A stretch of DNA of 32,071 bases from an uncultured Collinsella sp. (GCA_934654795.1 CAKUGT010000018.1:1-32071); one strand, 5' to 3'. Shown: positions 1 through 7,998, counted from the stretch's first letter. The notes: a model not told the origin generated them from the sequence alone. Numbers and translations: made by a program.

Positions 1-1194
1 CCCATGGGCACCGTGGTGCGCGAGCTCGACCCCGAGACGCAGACCCCGATGTTCGAGATTGCCGACCTGGTGCACGATGGCGAGCGCGTTGTCGTGGCGC
101 CCGGCGGTGCCGGTGGCCTGGGCAACACGCACTTTGTGACGTCGGTGCGCCGCGCGCCCGCGTTCGCACAGCTGGGCGAACCGGCCGAGGAGCACTGGAT
201 TGAGCTTGAGATGAAGCTTATGGCCGATGCCGCGCTCGTGGGCTTTCCCTCGGTGGGTAAGTCTTCGCTCATCGCGCGCATGAGTGCCGCCCGTCCCAAG
301 ATCGCCGACTATCCGTTTACCACGCTCGTGCCGAACCTCGGCATGGTGCGTGCCGGTGAGTATTCTTACGTCGTTGCCGACGTTCCTGGTTTGATCGAGG
401 GCGCGAGCGAGGGCAAGGGCCTGGGCCACCAGTTCCTGCGCCACATCGAGCGTACGGCCCTGATCATGCATGTCGTCGACATGACGGGCGGTTTTGAGGA
501 TCGCGACCCGGTTGAGGATTACCGCATCATCAACCGTGAGCTCGAGCAGTATGGCGCCGAGCTCTCGGAGCGTCCGCAGATCGTCGTCGCCAACAAGTGC
601 GATGCGCCGGGCACGGCCGACAAGATTGCCGACCTTAAGCGTGCGGCACTCGACGACGGCCATATGTTCTTTGCCGTGTCCGCCGTGACGGGCGCCGGCC
701 TCAACACGCTGATGCTTGCCGTGGGCGAGCAGGTGGCTAAGCTTCGCGCCGAGCTGGCGGTCTCCGATGAGCCGGTCGATCTGCGCGACGAGGAGTGGGA
801 ACGCCGCCGTCTGCAGCGCGAGAAGCGTTTCCGCATTGTCCAGGAAGAGCCCGGTGCCTTCCGCGTGGTCGGTCGTGCCATCGAGCGCATGGTCATCCAG
901 ACCGACTGGGAAAACGAGGAAGCCGTCATCTACCTGCAGCACAAGTTTGCGCGTATGGGTGTTGATGACGCGCTCGAGAAGGCCGGTTGCCGTGCGGGCG
1001 ACGAAGTCCGCATTTGCCAGCGCGGCTTTGACTTTGAGGGCGCTGAGGACTTCTCGGAGTACGAGGAGCTCGAGGACGCTGGCGAGGACGTTGCCGTTGA
1101 GGCCATTGACGTGGCCGACGCTGCGGATGAGGGCGTCGAGGTTGTCGATGCGGCGGATGCCGCGGACGATGCCGAGACCTCGGAGGGCGAGTAA
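1..1194 (+). CDS. obg: GTPase Obg/CgtA, 5'-truncated by window edge
   Basis: Ribosome-associated GTPase that acts in late 50S subunit assembly and stress signalling. The reading frame is open through base 1, and the first residues (P-M-G-T-V-V-R-E) correspond to the middle of the glycine-rich Obg fold, so the true start lies outside the window. Counting from the ATG at base 4, the remaining Obg fold spans about residues 1-72. The G domain then shows G1 (GFPSVGKSS, 80-88), G3 (DVPG, 126-129), G4 (NKCD, 197-200) and a G5-like SAV near 225. The C-terminal OCT-type domain spans about 255-345. The last 50 residues are a very acidic, alanine- and aspartate-rich tail, common in form but variable in sequence in this family. 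It is the first visible gene of an operon with nadD, whose ATG follows 3 bases after this stop. Identification is very secure. Confidence 0.97.
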   Translation, partial: PMGTVVRELDPETQTPMFEIADLVHDGERVVVAPGGAGGLGNTHFVTSVRRAPAFAQLGEPAEEHWIELEMKLMADAALVGFPSVGKSSLIARMSAARPKIADYPFTTLVPNLGMVRAGEYSYVVADVPGLIEGASEGKGLGHQFLRHIERTALIMHVVDMTGGFEDRDPVEDYRIINRELEQYGAELSERPQIVVANKCDAPGTADKIADLKRAALDDGHMFFAVSAVTGAGLNTLMLAVGEQVAKLRAELAVSDEPVDLRDEEWERRRLQREKRFRIVQEEPGAFRVVGRAIERMVIQTDWENEEAVIYLQHKFARMGVDDALEKAGCRAGDEVRICQRGFDFEGAEDFSEYEELEDAGEDVAVEAIDVADAADEGVEVVDAADAADDAETSEGE

Positions 1195-1197
1195 GCC

Positions 1198-1875
1198 ATG
1201 TCGCTGCGCGGTGGAATCGGTTTGCCCGAGCTGCCCATAAAAGAGGGCAAAGAGTTTCGGCTTGGCATTATGGGCGGCACATTCGACCCGATTCATTACG
1301 GGCACCTGGTGACTGCCGAGCAGGCGCGCGAGTCGCTCGACTTGGACGCTGTGCTCTTTATGCCGGCGGGCTCTCCTGCCTTTAAGCTTGACAAGCCGGT
1401 GACGCCTGCCGAGGACCGTTATGCCATGACGGTCCTCGCCACCGCCGCGAACCCGGCCTTTTTGGCGAGCCGGTTCGAGATTGACCGTCCGGGCGTAACC
1501 TATACGGCCGATACGCTTCATGCCCTTCGCGACTTTTACCCGCCGCAGGTAAAGCTCTACTTTATTACGGGTGCCGACGCGATTATCGATATTGTGACCT
1601 GGCATGATGCCGAGCGAATCGCTGAGCTTGCTACCTTTATTGCGGCGACGCGACCGGGTTTTGATATCGATACGGCGCGTGCCCGAATCAAAGAGTCGGG
1701 GCTGCCGTTCGATGTGCGCTATATTCAGATTCCGGCGCTGGCGATCAGCTCGACGAACATTCGTAAGCGAGTTGCCCGCGGCATGAGCGTGCGCTATCTT
1801 ACGAGCGAGTCTGTTCTCGGCTACATTCGCAAGCGCAGTTTGTATGTCGATCTGGGTCAAGAAGATTTTGAGTGA
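1198..1875 (+). CDS. nadD: Nicotinate-nucleotide adenylyltransferase
   Basis: Cytosolic enzyme that joins nicotinate mononucleotide and ATP into deamido-NAD in NAD synthesis. The 225-residue protein shows the nucleotidyltransferase signature GGTFDPIHYGH (26-36), whose histidines bind the ATP phosphates, and the family ISSTNIR motif at 183-189. The central GADAIIDIVTW segment also fits NadD. The chosen ATG has GGAGGG at 1182-1187, 10 bases upstream. About 18 residues precede the first beta strand, slightly longer than usual, so a later start is possible in principle, but no better ribosome site is visible. It lies between obg and yqeK, the common nadD-yqeK-rsfS arrangement. Its stop TGA shares one base with the next ATG, which suggests coupled translation. 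Confidence 0.96.
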   Translation: MSLRGGIGLPELPIKEGKEFRLGIMGGTFDPIHYGHLVTAEQARESLDLDAVLFMPAGSPAFKLDKPVTPAEDRYAMTVLATAANPAFLASRFEIDRPGVTYTADTLHALRDFYPPQVKLYFITGADAIIDIVTWHDAERIAELATFIAATRPGFDIDTARARIKESGLPFDVRYIQIPALAISSTNIRKRVARGMSVRYLTSESVLGYIRKRSLYVDLGQEDFE

Positions 1876-2495
1876 TGGGGGCTACGTTGTCGGTAGAGGA
1901 TCAGTTTGAGGGCGATGAGCGCGCGCTGCTCAAGCGCATTCAAGAGCTGCTTGATGTTCGCATGAAAGATAAGCGCAAGCGCTATGTGCATTCGCTGGGT
2001 GTTGCCGAGACCGCACTTCATCTGGCCGAGGTCTACGGCGTTGACCGCTTTGATGCCGCTGCCGCCGGCTTAATTCACGACTGGGACAAGGTGCTTTCCG
2101 ATGACGAGCTCGTGGCCCGCGCGCTTCACTATGGCATCAAGGTTGCCGGCTCTCCTTCCGCCGCGACGCCGCTTTTGCATGGCCCTGTTGCCGCCTATGA
2201 GCTTCCGCAACTTTTCCCCGAGCTGTCGCCGGCCGTTTTCCAGGCTGTCGACCGTCACACCGTGGGTGCCTGCGACATGACGCCGCTCGATATGGTGGTC
2301 TTTGTGGCCGATGCCATCGAGCCCAACCGCCACGGCGACTATGCCCATGCGCTGCGCAAGATGGTGGGGAAGTCCTCGCTCGACGACTTGTTCTTCTCCT
2401 GTTTTGCGCAGGGTCTGGTCTATGTGATCCAGTCCGGGCGCTATCTTTATCCCACGGCTATTACGATTTACAACCATTACGCCCAGTTGCGCTAG
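1875..2495 (+). CDS. yqeK: YqeK-type HD-domain hydrolase (predicted Ap4A hydrolase)
   Basis: HD-superfamily metal-dependent phosphohydrolase. YqeK family members are known to cleave diadenosine tetraphosphate symmetrically. Visible metal-site residues are the early histidine in the YVHSLGVAET segment (about residue 39), the HD pair in AAGLIHDWDK (68-69), a later HG near 102, the RHT histidine near 127 and the FVADAIEPNR motif, which is characteristic of YqeK. I chose ATG 1875, which overlaps the nadD stop by one base; an in-frame GTG at 1872 is an alternative. At 206 residues it is of normal length. It lies between nadD and rsfS, as in many Gram-positive bacteria. Direct biochemical function here is inferred from the family. 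Confidence 0.92.
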   Translation: MGATLSVEDQFEGDERALLKRIQELLDVRMKDKRKRYVHSLGVAETALHLAEVYGVDRFDAAAAGLIHDWDKVLSDDELVARALHYGIKVAGSPSAATPLLHGPVAAYELPQLFPELSPAVFQAVDRHTVGACDMTPLDMVVFVADAIEPNRHGDYAHALRKMVGKSSLDDLFFSCFAQGLVYVIQSGRYLYPTAITIYNHYAQLR

Positions 2496-2523
2496 CTCGG
2501 GTGTGTCCAGAAAGAGGTATTCC

Positions 2524-2979
2524 ATGGCCGACGAGACCATGACTGACGAGCAGATTCTTGAAGGTGTGGAGCACAAGAGCTTCGCCGCCACGTCCGACCG
2601 TACCGCCGCCTCGCTGTCCGCGAGCGGTGTCGCCGCCGAGGATGTCGCCCACGCCGCCGCGCAGGCCGCCTACGACAAGAAGGGCGAGGACGTGCAGGTG
2701 CTCGACCTGACCGAGCTTTCCGATGTGTGCGACTACTTTGTGATTGCCACCGGTACCAACAACCGCCAGGTCGATTCGATCGTCGATGAGATCGAGGAGA
2801 AGGTCGCCGAGGCTTGCGGCGAGCATCCGTTCTCCATCGAGGGCCGCGAGCAGAAGACCTGGATGCTCATGGACTACGGCTCGGTCGTCGTCCATGTCTT
2901 TACTCCCGAGGCGCGCGAATTCTACCGCCTAGAAAAGCTCTGGGGTGACGCTCCTCAGCTTCCCCTCGACCTCCTCTAG
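2524..2979 (+). CDS. rsfS: Ribosomal silencing factor RsfS (N-terminally extended)
   Basis: RsfS binds ribosomal protein L14 (uL14) and blocks subunit joining in starvation. The RsfS/YbeB domain occupies about residues 37-140, recognisable by AYDKKGEDVQVLDL, CDYFVIATGTNNRQV, KTWMLMDYGSVVVHVF and the FYRLEKLWGD C-terminus. I chose ATG 2524 because AAAGAGG (2511-2517) sits 6 bases upstream; GTG 2503 is in frame but has no good ribosome site. The first ~36 residues, rich in Ala, Ser, Asp and Glu, precede the conserved domain and are longer than in most RsfS proteins; I see no motif in them. This is the last gene of the obg operon, followed by a terminator hairpin. Confidence 0.95.
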   Translation: MADETMTDEQILEGVEHKSFAATSDRTAASLSASGVAAEDVAHAAAQAAYDKKGEDVQVLDLTELSDVCDYFVIATGTNNRQVDSIVDEIEEKVAEACGEHPFSIEGREQKTWMLMDYGSVVVHVFTPEAREFYRLEKLWGDAPQLPLDLL

Positions 2980-3023
2980 TAGCTCATTTGGGACGGGCTT
3001 TTTTAGCTAGCTTCGCGCATTTC

Positions 3024-3066
3024 GCCGGGCAGTTGCGGTTTTCCGTACCTGCCCGGCTTTCTTTTT
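3024..3066 (+). terminator. Rho-independent terminator after rsfS
   Basis: GCCGGGCA (3024-3031) pairs perfectly with TGCCCGGC (3050-3057), followed by TTTCTTTTT. It ends the obg-nadD-yqeK-rsfS operon before the convergent dinB. There is no A-run on the left side, so it probably does not serve dinB. Confidence 0.85.
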
Positions 3067-3078
3067 GCCTAAAGGCGG

Positions 3079-4293
3079 TTAATCGTTGAAGCGGGATTGG
3101 CGGCCGTAAGATAGGGCGGTGTCGCCGAATTTGTCTCGGACGGCGTCGATCGCGACGGAGAGCTCGCGGCGGTCGCTGGATTGGGCTCCGCGGTCGTCGA
3201 CTTCGCAGAACAAGTCGGTCTGGATGCCGCCCTGATGGTCAAAGTCGCTCATGCCGATGCCTGCTAAGCGAACATGCATGCCTTCCTGCCAAATGTTGTC
3301 GAGCAGCTCGAGCGCCACTGCAACAAAGATATTCTCGTCGTCGGTAGGGTGCGGAAGTCGACGCTGCGCCGTACGTCCGCTGCCATACGAATACTTGAGC
3401 TTGAGTGTCACCGTGGCGCCCGTTAGTCCCTGACGGCGCAGGCGGCGTCCCACTGACTCGCCCAACAGCGCAATCGCCGCTTCGATGTCCCCGCGCTCAG
3501 TCAAATCTTTCGCAAAGGTGCGTTCATTGCTGACCGACTTGACCTCGCGCTCTTCATCGAGACTCGTGACTTCGGAGATTTCGAGTCCCAGCGCACGCTG
3601 GCGCATGCGTTCGCCGTTGACGCCAAAAATAGAGGCCAAGGTGGATTCCGGTGCACGTGATAGCTCGCCGAGGGTGTAGATGCGCATACGGCGCAGTCGC
3701 TCCTCGGCCGAGCGCCCGATGCCGCTCATGGCAGATACGTGCAGCGCGGCCAAAAAGCGCTGCTCGGTTCCGGGTCGCACGATGGTCAGCCCAAACGGCT
3801 TATCCCGCTCACTTGCGATCTTTGCGACCGTCTTGTTGCAGCCCACGCCAATGGAGCACGTTACTCCCAGCGCTGCCACACGGTCGCTTATACGCCGTGC
3901 AACCAGCAGCGGGTCCTCGGGCGCAAAGCGACCCGGTGTGATATCGATAAATGCCTCGTCGATGGATACGCGCTCCACGCGCGGCGTCTCCTCGGCAAGA
4001 ATCGCCATGACCTGCGCGCTGACCTCGCGGTAGCGATCGAAATGCCCGTGCGTCCAAATGGCCTGCGGACACAGGCGCCGCGCCTCGGCTGAGGGCATGG
4101 CGGAGTGTACGCCAAAGCGACGCGCCTCATACGAACATGTGGACACGACACCACGAGAATCGGCGTCCCCGCCCACGATGAGCGGCTTTCCGCGCCATTC
4201 GGGATGATCGAGCATCTCCACGCTCGCAAAAAACGCATCGAGGTCCATGAGGCCCACCGCCGGACCCGTCCAGGGAGGCGGCGTGACGCCCAT
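3079..4293 (-). CDS. dinB: DNA polymerase IV (Y-family, DinB)
   Basis: Error-prone translesion polymerase. With the start chosen here (404 aa), the palm motif LMDLDAFFASVE gives catalytic D17 and the steric-gate Phe F22. The second catalytic motif, VSIDEAFID, carries D112 and E113. A finger and thumb region and a C-terminal little-finger domain follow, with the conserved KSVSNERTF-type element about two-thirds along. Two starts are possible. ATG at 4332 has no visible ribosome site. ATG at 4293 has GAGG 5 bases upstream and leaves room for a leader after a TATACT -10 box (4339-4344, minus strand). I prefer 4293, at moderate certainty. The gene is transcribed alone, convergent with rsfS and divergent from the rpsP operon. 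A LexA-like box near its start suggests SOS control. Confidence 0.93.
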   Translation of the reverse strand: MGVTPPPWTGPAVGLMDLDAFFASVEMLDHPEWRGKPLIVGGDADSRGVVSTCSYEARRFGVHSAMPSAEARRLCPQAIWTHGHFDRYREVSAQVMAILAEETPRVERVSIDEAFIDITPGRFAPEDPLLVARRISDRVAALGVTCSIGVGCNKTVAKIASERDKPFGLTIVRPGTEQRFLAALHVSAMSGIGRSAEERLRRMRIYTLGELSRAPESTLASIFGVNGERMRQRALGLEISEVTSLDEEREVKSVSNERTFAKDLTERGDIEAAIALLGESVGRRLRRQGLTGATVTLKLKYSYGSGRTAQRRLPHPTDDENIFVAVALELLDNIWQEGMHVRLAGIGMSDFDHQGGIQTDLFCEVDDRGAQSSDRRELSVAIDAVRDKFGDTALSYGRQSRFND

Positions 4294-4307
4294 GGCATCC
4301 TCATAAC

Positions 4308-4321
4308 CGTATGTATGTTCG
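4308..4321 (-). promoter_or_regulatory. Possible LexA/SOS box at dinB start
   Basis: On the minus strand the 14-mer CGAACATACATACG fits the Gram-positive LexA consensus CGAAC-N4-GTTCG at 8 of 10 fixed positions; the left half is perfect and the right half has two mismatches. It lies about 11-24 bases downstream of the start expected from the TATACT -10 box and 15 bases before the preferred ATG. Both the position and the gene (dinB) suit LexA, but the weak right half keeps this tentative. Confidence 0.35.
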
Positions 4322-4338
4322 CGTCTTTCCATGTCATG

Positions 4339-4344
4339 AGTATA
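4339..4344 (-). promoter_or_regulatory. Putative dinB -10 element
   Basis: TATACT on the minus strand matches the -10 consensus at 5 of 6 positions and would start transcription near 4332. No convincing -35 is seen at 16-18 bases, so the promoter is probably weak or activator-dependent. Confidence 0.35.
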
Positions 4345-4376
4345 CCGCGCAGCTCATGTGGGGTGCGTGTATGTGC

Positions 4377-4404
4377 TTGCAAATCCCGAATTCTTGTCTA
4401 AGAT
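4377..4404 (+). promoter_or_regulatory. Possible distal promoter of the rpsP operon
   Basis: TTGCAA (4377-4382), a 16-base spacer and TAAGAT (4399-4404) resemble a sigma-70-type promoter. Each box matches consensus at 4 of 6 positions. It lies upstream of a better candidate at 4449-4477. Confidence 0.25.
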
Positions 4405-4448
4405 ATGGATTTGCCCTCGACTACACCGAAGAAGTTGGTCTCACGGAC

Positions 4449-4477
4449 TTCACCTGCCCGCGTCGATGGCGTATTAT
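4449..4477 (+). promoter_or_regulatory. Putative main promoter of rpsP-khpA-rimM-trmD
   Basis: TTCACC (4449-4454), a 17-base spacer and TATTAT (4472-4477) form a plausible housekeeping promoter, predicting a start near 4484 and a 50-base leader before rpsP. The leader contains a small hairpin, GCAGC-CTAAA-GCTGC (4500-4514), just before the ribosome site GGAGGAG (4521-4527). Confidence 0.45.
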
Positions 4478-4533
4478 GTTCAACTGTTTGTTTGTAGTTG
4501 CAGCCTAAAGCTGCTTGGTTGGAGGAGTTTCCT

Positions 4534-4875
4534 TTGGCAGTCAAGATTCGCCTTGCTCGTCACGGCGCTAAGAAGCGTCCGTACTACCGTGTCGTCGTCG
4601 CCGATTCCCGCGCCCCGCGTGACGGTCGTATCATCGAGGAGGTTGGCCGCTACAACCCGATGACCGCCCCCAAGACCATCAACCTCGACCTCGAGAAGAT
4701 CGCCGACTGGCAGTCCAAGGGCGCTCAGCTCACCGACGCTGTCGCCGCTCTGGTCAAGGCCGCCAACGAGGGCGAGAAGACCGAGACCGTCGTCAAGAAG
4801 TCCAAGAAGCAGCTCGCCAAAGAGGCCGAGGCCGCTAAGGCTGCCGCTGAGGCCGCTGAGGGCGCCGAGGAGTAA
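4534..4875 (+). CDS. rpsP: 30S ribosomal protein S16
   Basis: Small-subunit protein needed for 30S assembly. The N-terminal [19 protein letters not shown] and the [12 protein letters not shown] and GRYNPM segments are diagnostic of S16. The start is TTG 4534: GGAGGAG at 4521-4527 lies 7-8 bases upstream, and the protein then begins exactly where S16 proteins begin. An in-frame TTG at 4498 would add 12 unrelated residues. The core covers about 80 residues. The remaining ~30 form a Lys/Ala/Glu-rich tail, probably disordered, as is seen in several actinobacterial S16 proteins. It is first in the operon with khpA, rimM and trmD. Confidence 0.97.
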   Translation: MAVKIRLARHGAKKRPYYRVVVADSRAPRDGRIIEEVGRYNPMTAPKTINLDLEKIADWQSKGAQLTDAVAALVKAANEGEKTETVVKKSKKQLAKEAEAAKAAAEAAEGAEE

Positions 4876-4878
4876 ATC

Positions 4879-5163
4879 GTGCCTGAGGTTGACGCTGCAC
4901 AGCTCGAGGGTGAGGCAATGCTCTCAGATCGCATCGCCGATCTCGTCGAATATCTCGTTGTTCAGATCGTCGACGACCCGGATTCCGTGAGCCTTGAGGT
5001 CATCGATGGTGACGACGCCTCCACGATTGAGGTTTCGGTTGCCGAGGATGACGTCGCTAAGGTCATCGGCCGTCGTGGCCGTACCATCAAGGCCATTCGC
5101 ACGCTCGCCCGTGCACTGGCCGCTCGCCTCGACACTGCTGTCGAGGTAGAGGTTCTGGGCTAG
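4879..5163 (+). CDS. khpA: KH-domain RNA-binding protein KhpA (YlqC family)
   Basis: Small single-KH RNA-binding protein. KhpA in other Gram-positive bacteria partners with KhpB and affects cell elongation and RNA metabolism. The KH core with the GxxG loop is visible in KVIGRRGRTIKAIRTL (GRRG near residue 69), preceded by the typical LVEYLVVQIVDDPDSV helix. I took GTG 4879, with GAGGAG upstream inside the end of rpsP. An alternative is ATG 4918, which gives 81 residues, closer to family length, and has GGTGAGG only two bases before it. The gene sits between rpsP and rimM, the standard place for this family. No regulation beyond operon coupling is visible. Confidence 0.93.
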   Translation: MPEVDAAQLEGEAMLSDRIADLVEYLVVQIVDDPDSVSLEVIDGDDASTIEVSVAEDDVAKVIGRRGRTIKAIRTLARALAARLDTAVEVEVLG

Positions 5164-5167
5164 GACC

Positions 5168-5689
5168 TTGAGGTCCCAGTACAAAAACATCGCCCGTGTG
5201 GTCAAGCCGCACGGAAGGAAGGGGGAGGTCCTCGCGCAGCCGCTGCGGGGGCTTCCTTCTGTATTAGAGCCGGGTATGCGCGTCGCCCTGACGCCGCCGG
5301 CGCTCAAGCGCGACCGCTTTTGCACGGTCGTGTCCGTCTCCGATACGGGCGATGGCGATCTGGTCTCGTTTGAGGGCATTGACGACTTGACGGCCGCCGA
5401 GGGCATCACGGGATGCTATGTGCTGGCAAATCGTGACGATTTTGAGCTCGATTCACTCGACGCCGCCTATACCGACCTGATGGGTCGCGAGGTGGTCGAC
5501 GAGCGCTTCGGTTCACTCGGCACGATCGTCGAGATCATGTCGACGCCCGCTAACGATGTTTGGGTTGTCGAGGGCGATCGGTACGGCGAGGTACTGATTC
5601 CCGTGATCGAGCAGGTTGTGCTCGATCTTCCCGACACAGGAACAATTTCCGTCCACGTTATGGACGGCCTGATCGATATGGACAAGTAG
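5168..5689 (+). CDS. rimM: Ribosome maturation factor RimM
   Basis: 16S rRNA-processing factor that binds S19 and helps fold the 30S head. The N-terminal RimM beta-barrel begins at ARVVKPHGRKGEVLAQPL. The C-terminal PRC-barrel is seen in MGREVVDERFGSLGTI, ANDVWVVEGDRYGEVLIPVIEQVV and HVMDGLID. The start is TTG 5168, only 4 bases after the khpA stop; the ribosome site is weak (TAGGA), so translation is probably coupled to khpA. A later start would remove the conserved VKPHG motif. Length (173 aa) is typical. It is cotranscribed with trmD, whose ATG follows 10 bases after its stop. Confidence 0.95.
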   Translation: MRSQYKNIARVVKPHGRKGEVLAQPLRGLPSVLEPGMRVALTPPALKRDRFCTVVSVSDTGDGDLVSFEGIDDLTAAEGITGCYVLANRDDFELDSLDAAYTDLMGREVVDERFGSLGTIVEIMSTPANDVWVVEGDRYGEVLIPVIEQVVLDLPDTGTISVHVMDGLIDMDK

Positions 5690-5699
5690 GGAGGACAAC

Positions 5700-6458
5700 A
5701 TGCTGATTGAGACCCTTTCGGTCTTTCCCGAGATGTTTGAGCCCGTCATGTCCACATCGATCTTGGGCCGCGCCCGCAAGGCCGGCCTTTTTGATTTTAA
5801 GGCGTATAACCTGCGCGACTGGACGCACGACCGCCATCGTACCGTCGATGACGAGCCGTACGGCGGCGGGCAGGGCATGCTCATGAAGGTCGAGCCTATC
5901 GCCGAGGCCATCGAGGCCATTAGCGCGGAGGGCCCCAAGCCGACGGTGGTGTTCTTCACCCCGTGCGGCGAGCCCTTTACGCAGCATGTGGCCGAGCGCC
6001 TGCTCAAAAGCGAGCGCCTGCTGTTTGTGTGCAGCCGTTACGAAGGTGTCGACGAGCGTGCCTATGCGTATGCCGACGAGCGCCTGTCGATCGGCGATTA
6101 CGTGCTCACGGGCGGCGAGCTTCCCGCTATGGTCGTTGCCGATGCCGTCGTACGCCTGATTCCCGGCGCCCTTGGTGACGAGATGAGCAACGTCGACGAG
6201 TCGTTCTCGACCGCCGAGGACGGAGGCCTGCTCGAGTACGCGCAGTACACCCGTCCCGCCGAGTTCAACGGTGAGGGCGTGCCTCCTGTGCTCGTGAGTG
6301 GCGATCACGCAAAAGTTGACGCCTGGCGCCGTAAGAATGCCATCGAGCGCACCTGTCGCTGGCGTCCCGATCTGATCGAGACGGCGCGCCTTACGCCCCA
6401 GGAGCGCGCGTACGCGCAGGAGATTCTGGACGCTTCGTATTCGCAGGGCGAGGAGTGA
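5700..6458 (+). CDS. trmD: tRNA (guanine-37-N1)-methyltransferase TrmD
   Basis: SPOUT-family enzyme that methylates G37 next to the anticodon using S-adenosylmethionine, preventing +1 frameshifts. Clear motifs are DDEPYGGGQGM (50-60), SRYEGVDERA (112-121) and SIGDYVLTGGELPAMV (130-145), the last forming the trefoil-knot cofactor site. At 252 residues it has normal length. ATG 5700 is preceded by GGGAGGAC. In most bacteria rplS follows directly; here lepB follows, and rplS lies about 7.9 kb downstream. Confidence 0.97.
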   Translation: MLIETLSVFPEMFEPVMSTSILGRARKAGLFDFKAYNLRDWTHDRHRTVDDEPYGGGQGMLMKVEPIAEAIEAISAEGPKPTVVFFTPCGEPFTQHVAERLLKSERLLFVCSRYEGVDERAYAYADERLSIGDYVLTGGELPAMVVADAVVRLIPGALGDEMSNVDESFSTAEDGGLLEYAQYTRPAEFNGEGVPPVLVSGDHAKVDAWRRKNAIERTCRWRPDLIETARLTPQERAYAQEILDASYSQGEE

Positions 6459-6460
6459 GA

Positions 6461-7024
6461 ATGGTTCCATCGCAGCATTCCGCGTTGAGGGGCGCCTTTG
6501 AGTGGATCGCGGTCATCGCAATCGCGCTCGTGGCCACCTTCCTGATCCGCACCTTTGTGGTCGAGCCCTTTGTGGTGCCCACCGGCTCCATGGAGTCCAC
6601 GATCGAGATTGGCGACCAGATCTTGGCGCAAAAGGTGAGCCTTGAGCTCGGCCAGCCCGTCAAGCAGGGCGATATCGTGGTGTTTCACAACCCCGATGGC
6701 ACTTCCGAGCACGATGTTCTTGTCAAGCGCGTTATCGCCACAGCCGGCCAGACGGTCGATTTGCAGGACGGTCGCGTGGTCGTTGACGGCCAGGCGCTCG
6801 ATGAGGACTATACGACCGGCATGAGCTGGCCGCTTTCGGTCCAAGCGCCTGGCGCCCAGGTGAGTTATCCCTACACCGTTCCCGACGGGTGCGTGTGGGT
6901 GATGGGCGACAACCGCGAAAACTCTGCCGACTCGCGCTACTTTGGTCCCGTCGATCGCTCTGATTTGATCGCTGTGGCGCTTGTGCGCTACTGGCCGCTC
7001 AACCGCATCGGCGCTATCGACTAA
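6461..7024 (+). CDS. lepB: Signal peptidase I
   Basis: Membrane serine protease that removes signal peptides from secreted proteins. A single N-terminal transmembrane helix spans about residues 13-30. The catalytic Ser43 lies in PTGSMEST and the general-base Lys89 in DVLVKRVIA. The box GDNRENSADSRYFGPV completes the family signature. At 187 residues it is a short Gram-positive type with one membrane span. ATG 6461 has AGGAG (6451-6455) at 5 bases; an in-frame GTG at 6455 overlaps the trmD stop but lacks a site. Its position between trmD and glyQ is unusual: in actinobacteria with this gene block lepB normally follows rplS. Confidence 0.95.
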   Translation: MVPSQHSALRGAFEWIAVIAIALVATFLIRTFVVEPFVVPTGSMESTIEIGDQILAQKVSLELGQPVKQGDIVVFHNPDGTSEHDVLVKRVIATAGQTVDLQDGRVVVDGQALDEDYTTGMSWPLSVQAPGAQVSYPYTVPDGCVWVMGDNRENSADSRYFGPVDRSDLIAVALVRYWPLNRIGAID

Positions 7025-7083
7025 AAACCGCTATAGTACAGTACCTAACCGTGTAATCGTTTCGACGAGGGGATATTAGAGGC

Positions 7084-7995
7084 ATGAACGCTTCATCGCT
7101 TTCCTTCCAAGACATCATCCTGCGCCTCCAGCAGTACTGGGGCGAGCAGGGCTGCGTCATTATGCAGCCCTATGACTCCGAGGTCGGTGCCGGTACCTTC
7201 CACACCGCGACCACGCTACGCTCGCTCGGTCCCGCCGAGTGGCGCACCTGCTATGCGCAGCCCTGCCGCCGTCCCGCCGACGGCCGCTACGGCGAGAACC
7301 CCAACCGCATGCAGCACTACTATCAGTTCCAGGTGCTTATCAAGCCCTCGCCGGTCAACGCCCAGGAGCTCTACCTGGGTTCGCTGGCCGCCATTGGCCT
7401 GGACCCCAACGACCATGACGTCCGCTTTGTCGAGGACGACTGGGAGAGCCCGACGCTGGGCGCCTGGGGCCTTGGCTGGGAGGTCTGGCTCAACGGCATG
7501 GAGGTCACGCAGTTTACGTACTTCCAGCAGGTGGGCGGTATCGAGGTCGACCCCGTGCCCGTCGAGATCACCTATGGCCTGGAGCGTATCGCCATGTACG
7601 CCCAGGGCGTCAACTCGGTCTACGATCTGGTGTGGAGCTATCTGCCCGACGGCACGCCCATGACCTACGGCGACGTGTTCCTCGAGAACGAGCGCGAGTT
7701 CAGTGCCTATAACTTTGAGGTCGCCAACGTCGAGATGATGCGTCAGAAGTTTGACGACTACGAGGCCGAGTGCCATTCCTGCCTGGAGCGCAAGCTGCCG
7801 TTGCCCGCATACGACTGCGTCATGAAGTGCAGCCACGCTTTCAATCTGCTCGATGCCCGCGGCGCGCTGTCCGCGGTCGAGCGTGCCAATTACATCCTGC
7901 GCGTCCGCGCCGTCGCCAAGGCGTGCTGCGAGGCCTATATGGCCGAGGTCGCCGGAGTCAACGAGAATGCCGACCAGGAAGGCGAGGTGGCGTAA
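7084..7995 (+). CDS. glyQ: Glycyl-tRNA synthetase alpha subunit
   Basis: Catalytic class II aminoacyl-tRNA synthetase subunit that activates glycine; it works as a complex with GlyS. The sequence is highly conserved: [24 protein letters not shown] at the start, then [16 protein letters not shown] and [27 protein letters not shown], which contains motif 2, and [12 protein letters not shown], which carries motif 3. Length is 303 residues. The gap after lepB is 59 bases and contains TATAGT (7032-7037) but no -35 box, and there is no room for a glycine T-box leader. Codon use is strongly biased, as expected for high expression. glyS follows after 3 bases. Confidence 0.97.
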   Translation: MNASSLSFQDIILRLQQYWGEQGCVIMQPYDSEVGAGTFHTATTLRSLGPAEWRTCYAQPCRRPADGRYGENPNRMQHYYQFQVLIKPSPVNAQELYLGSLAAIGLDPNDHDVRFVEDDWESPTLGAWGLGWEVWLNGMEVTQFTYFQQVGGIEVDPVPVEITYGLERIAMYAQGVNSVYDLVWSYLPDGTPMTYGDVFLENEREFSAYNFEVANVEMMRQKFDDYEAECHSCLERKLPLPAYDCVMKCSHAFNLLDARGALSAVERANYILRVRAVAKACCEAYMAEVAGVNENADQEGEVA

Positions 7996-7998
7996 GCC

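Noticed and set aside
2980..3010. GCTC...GGGC followed by TTTTTT as a first terminator for rsfS
   Set aside because: Only a 4-bp stem including one wobble; the hairpin at 3024-3057 is far stronger.
7025..7083. A glycine T-box or riboswitch before glyQ
   Set aside because: Only 59 bases separate lepB and glyQ, too short for a T-box, and no specifier or antiterminator structure is visible.
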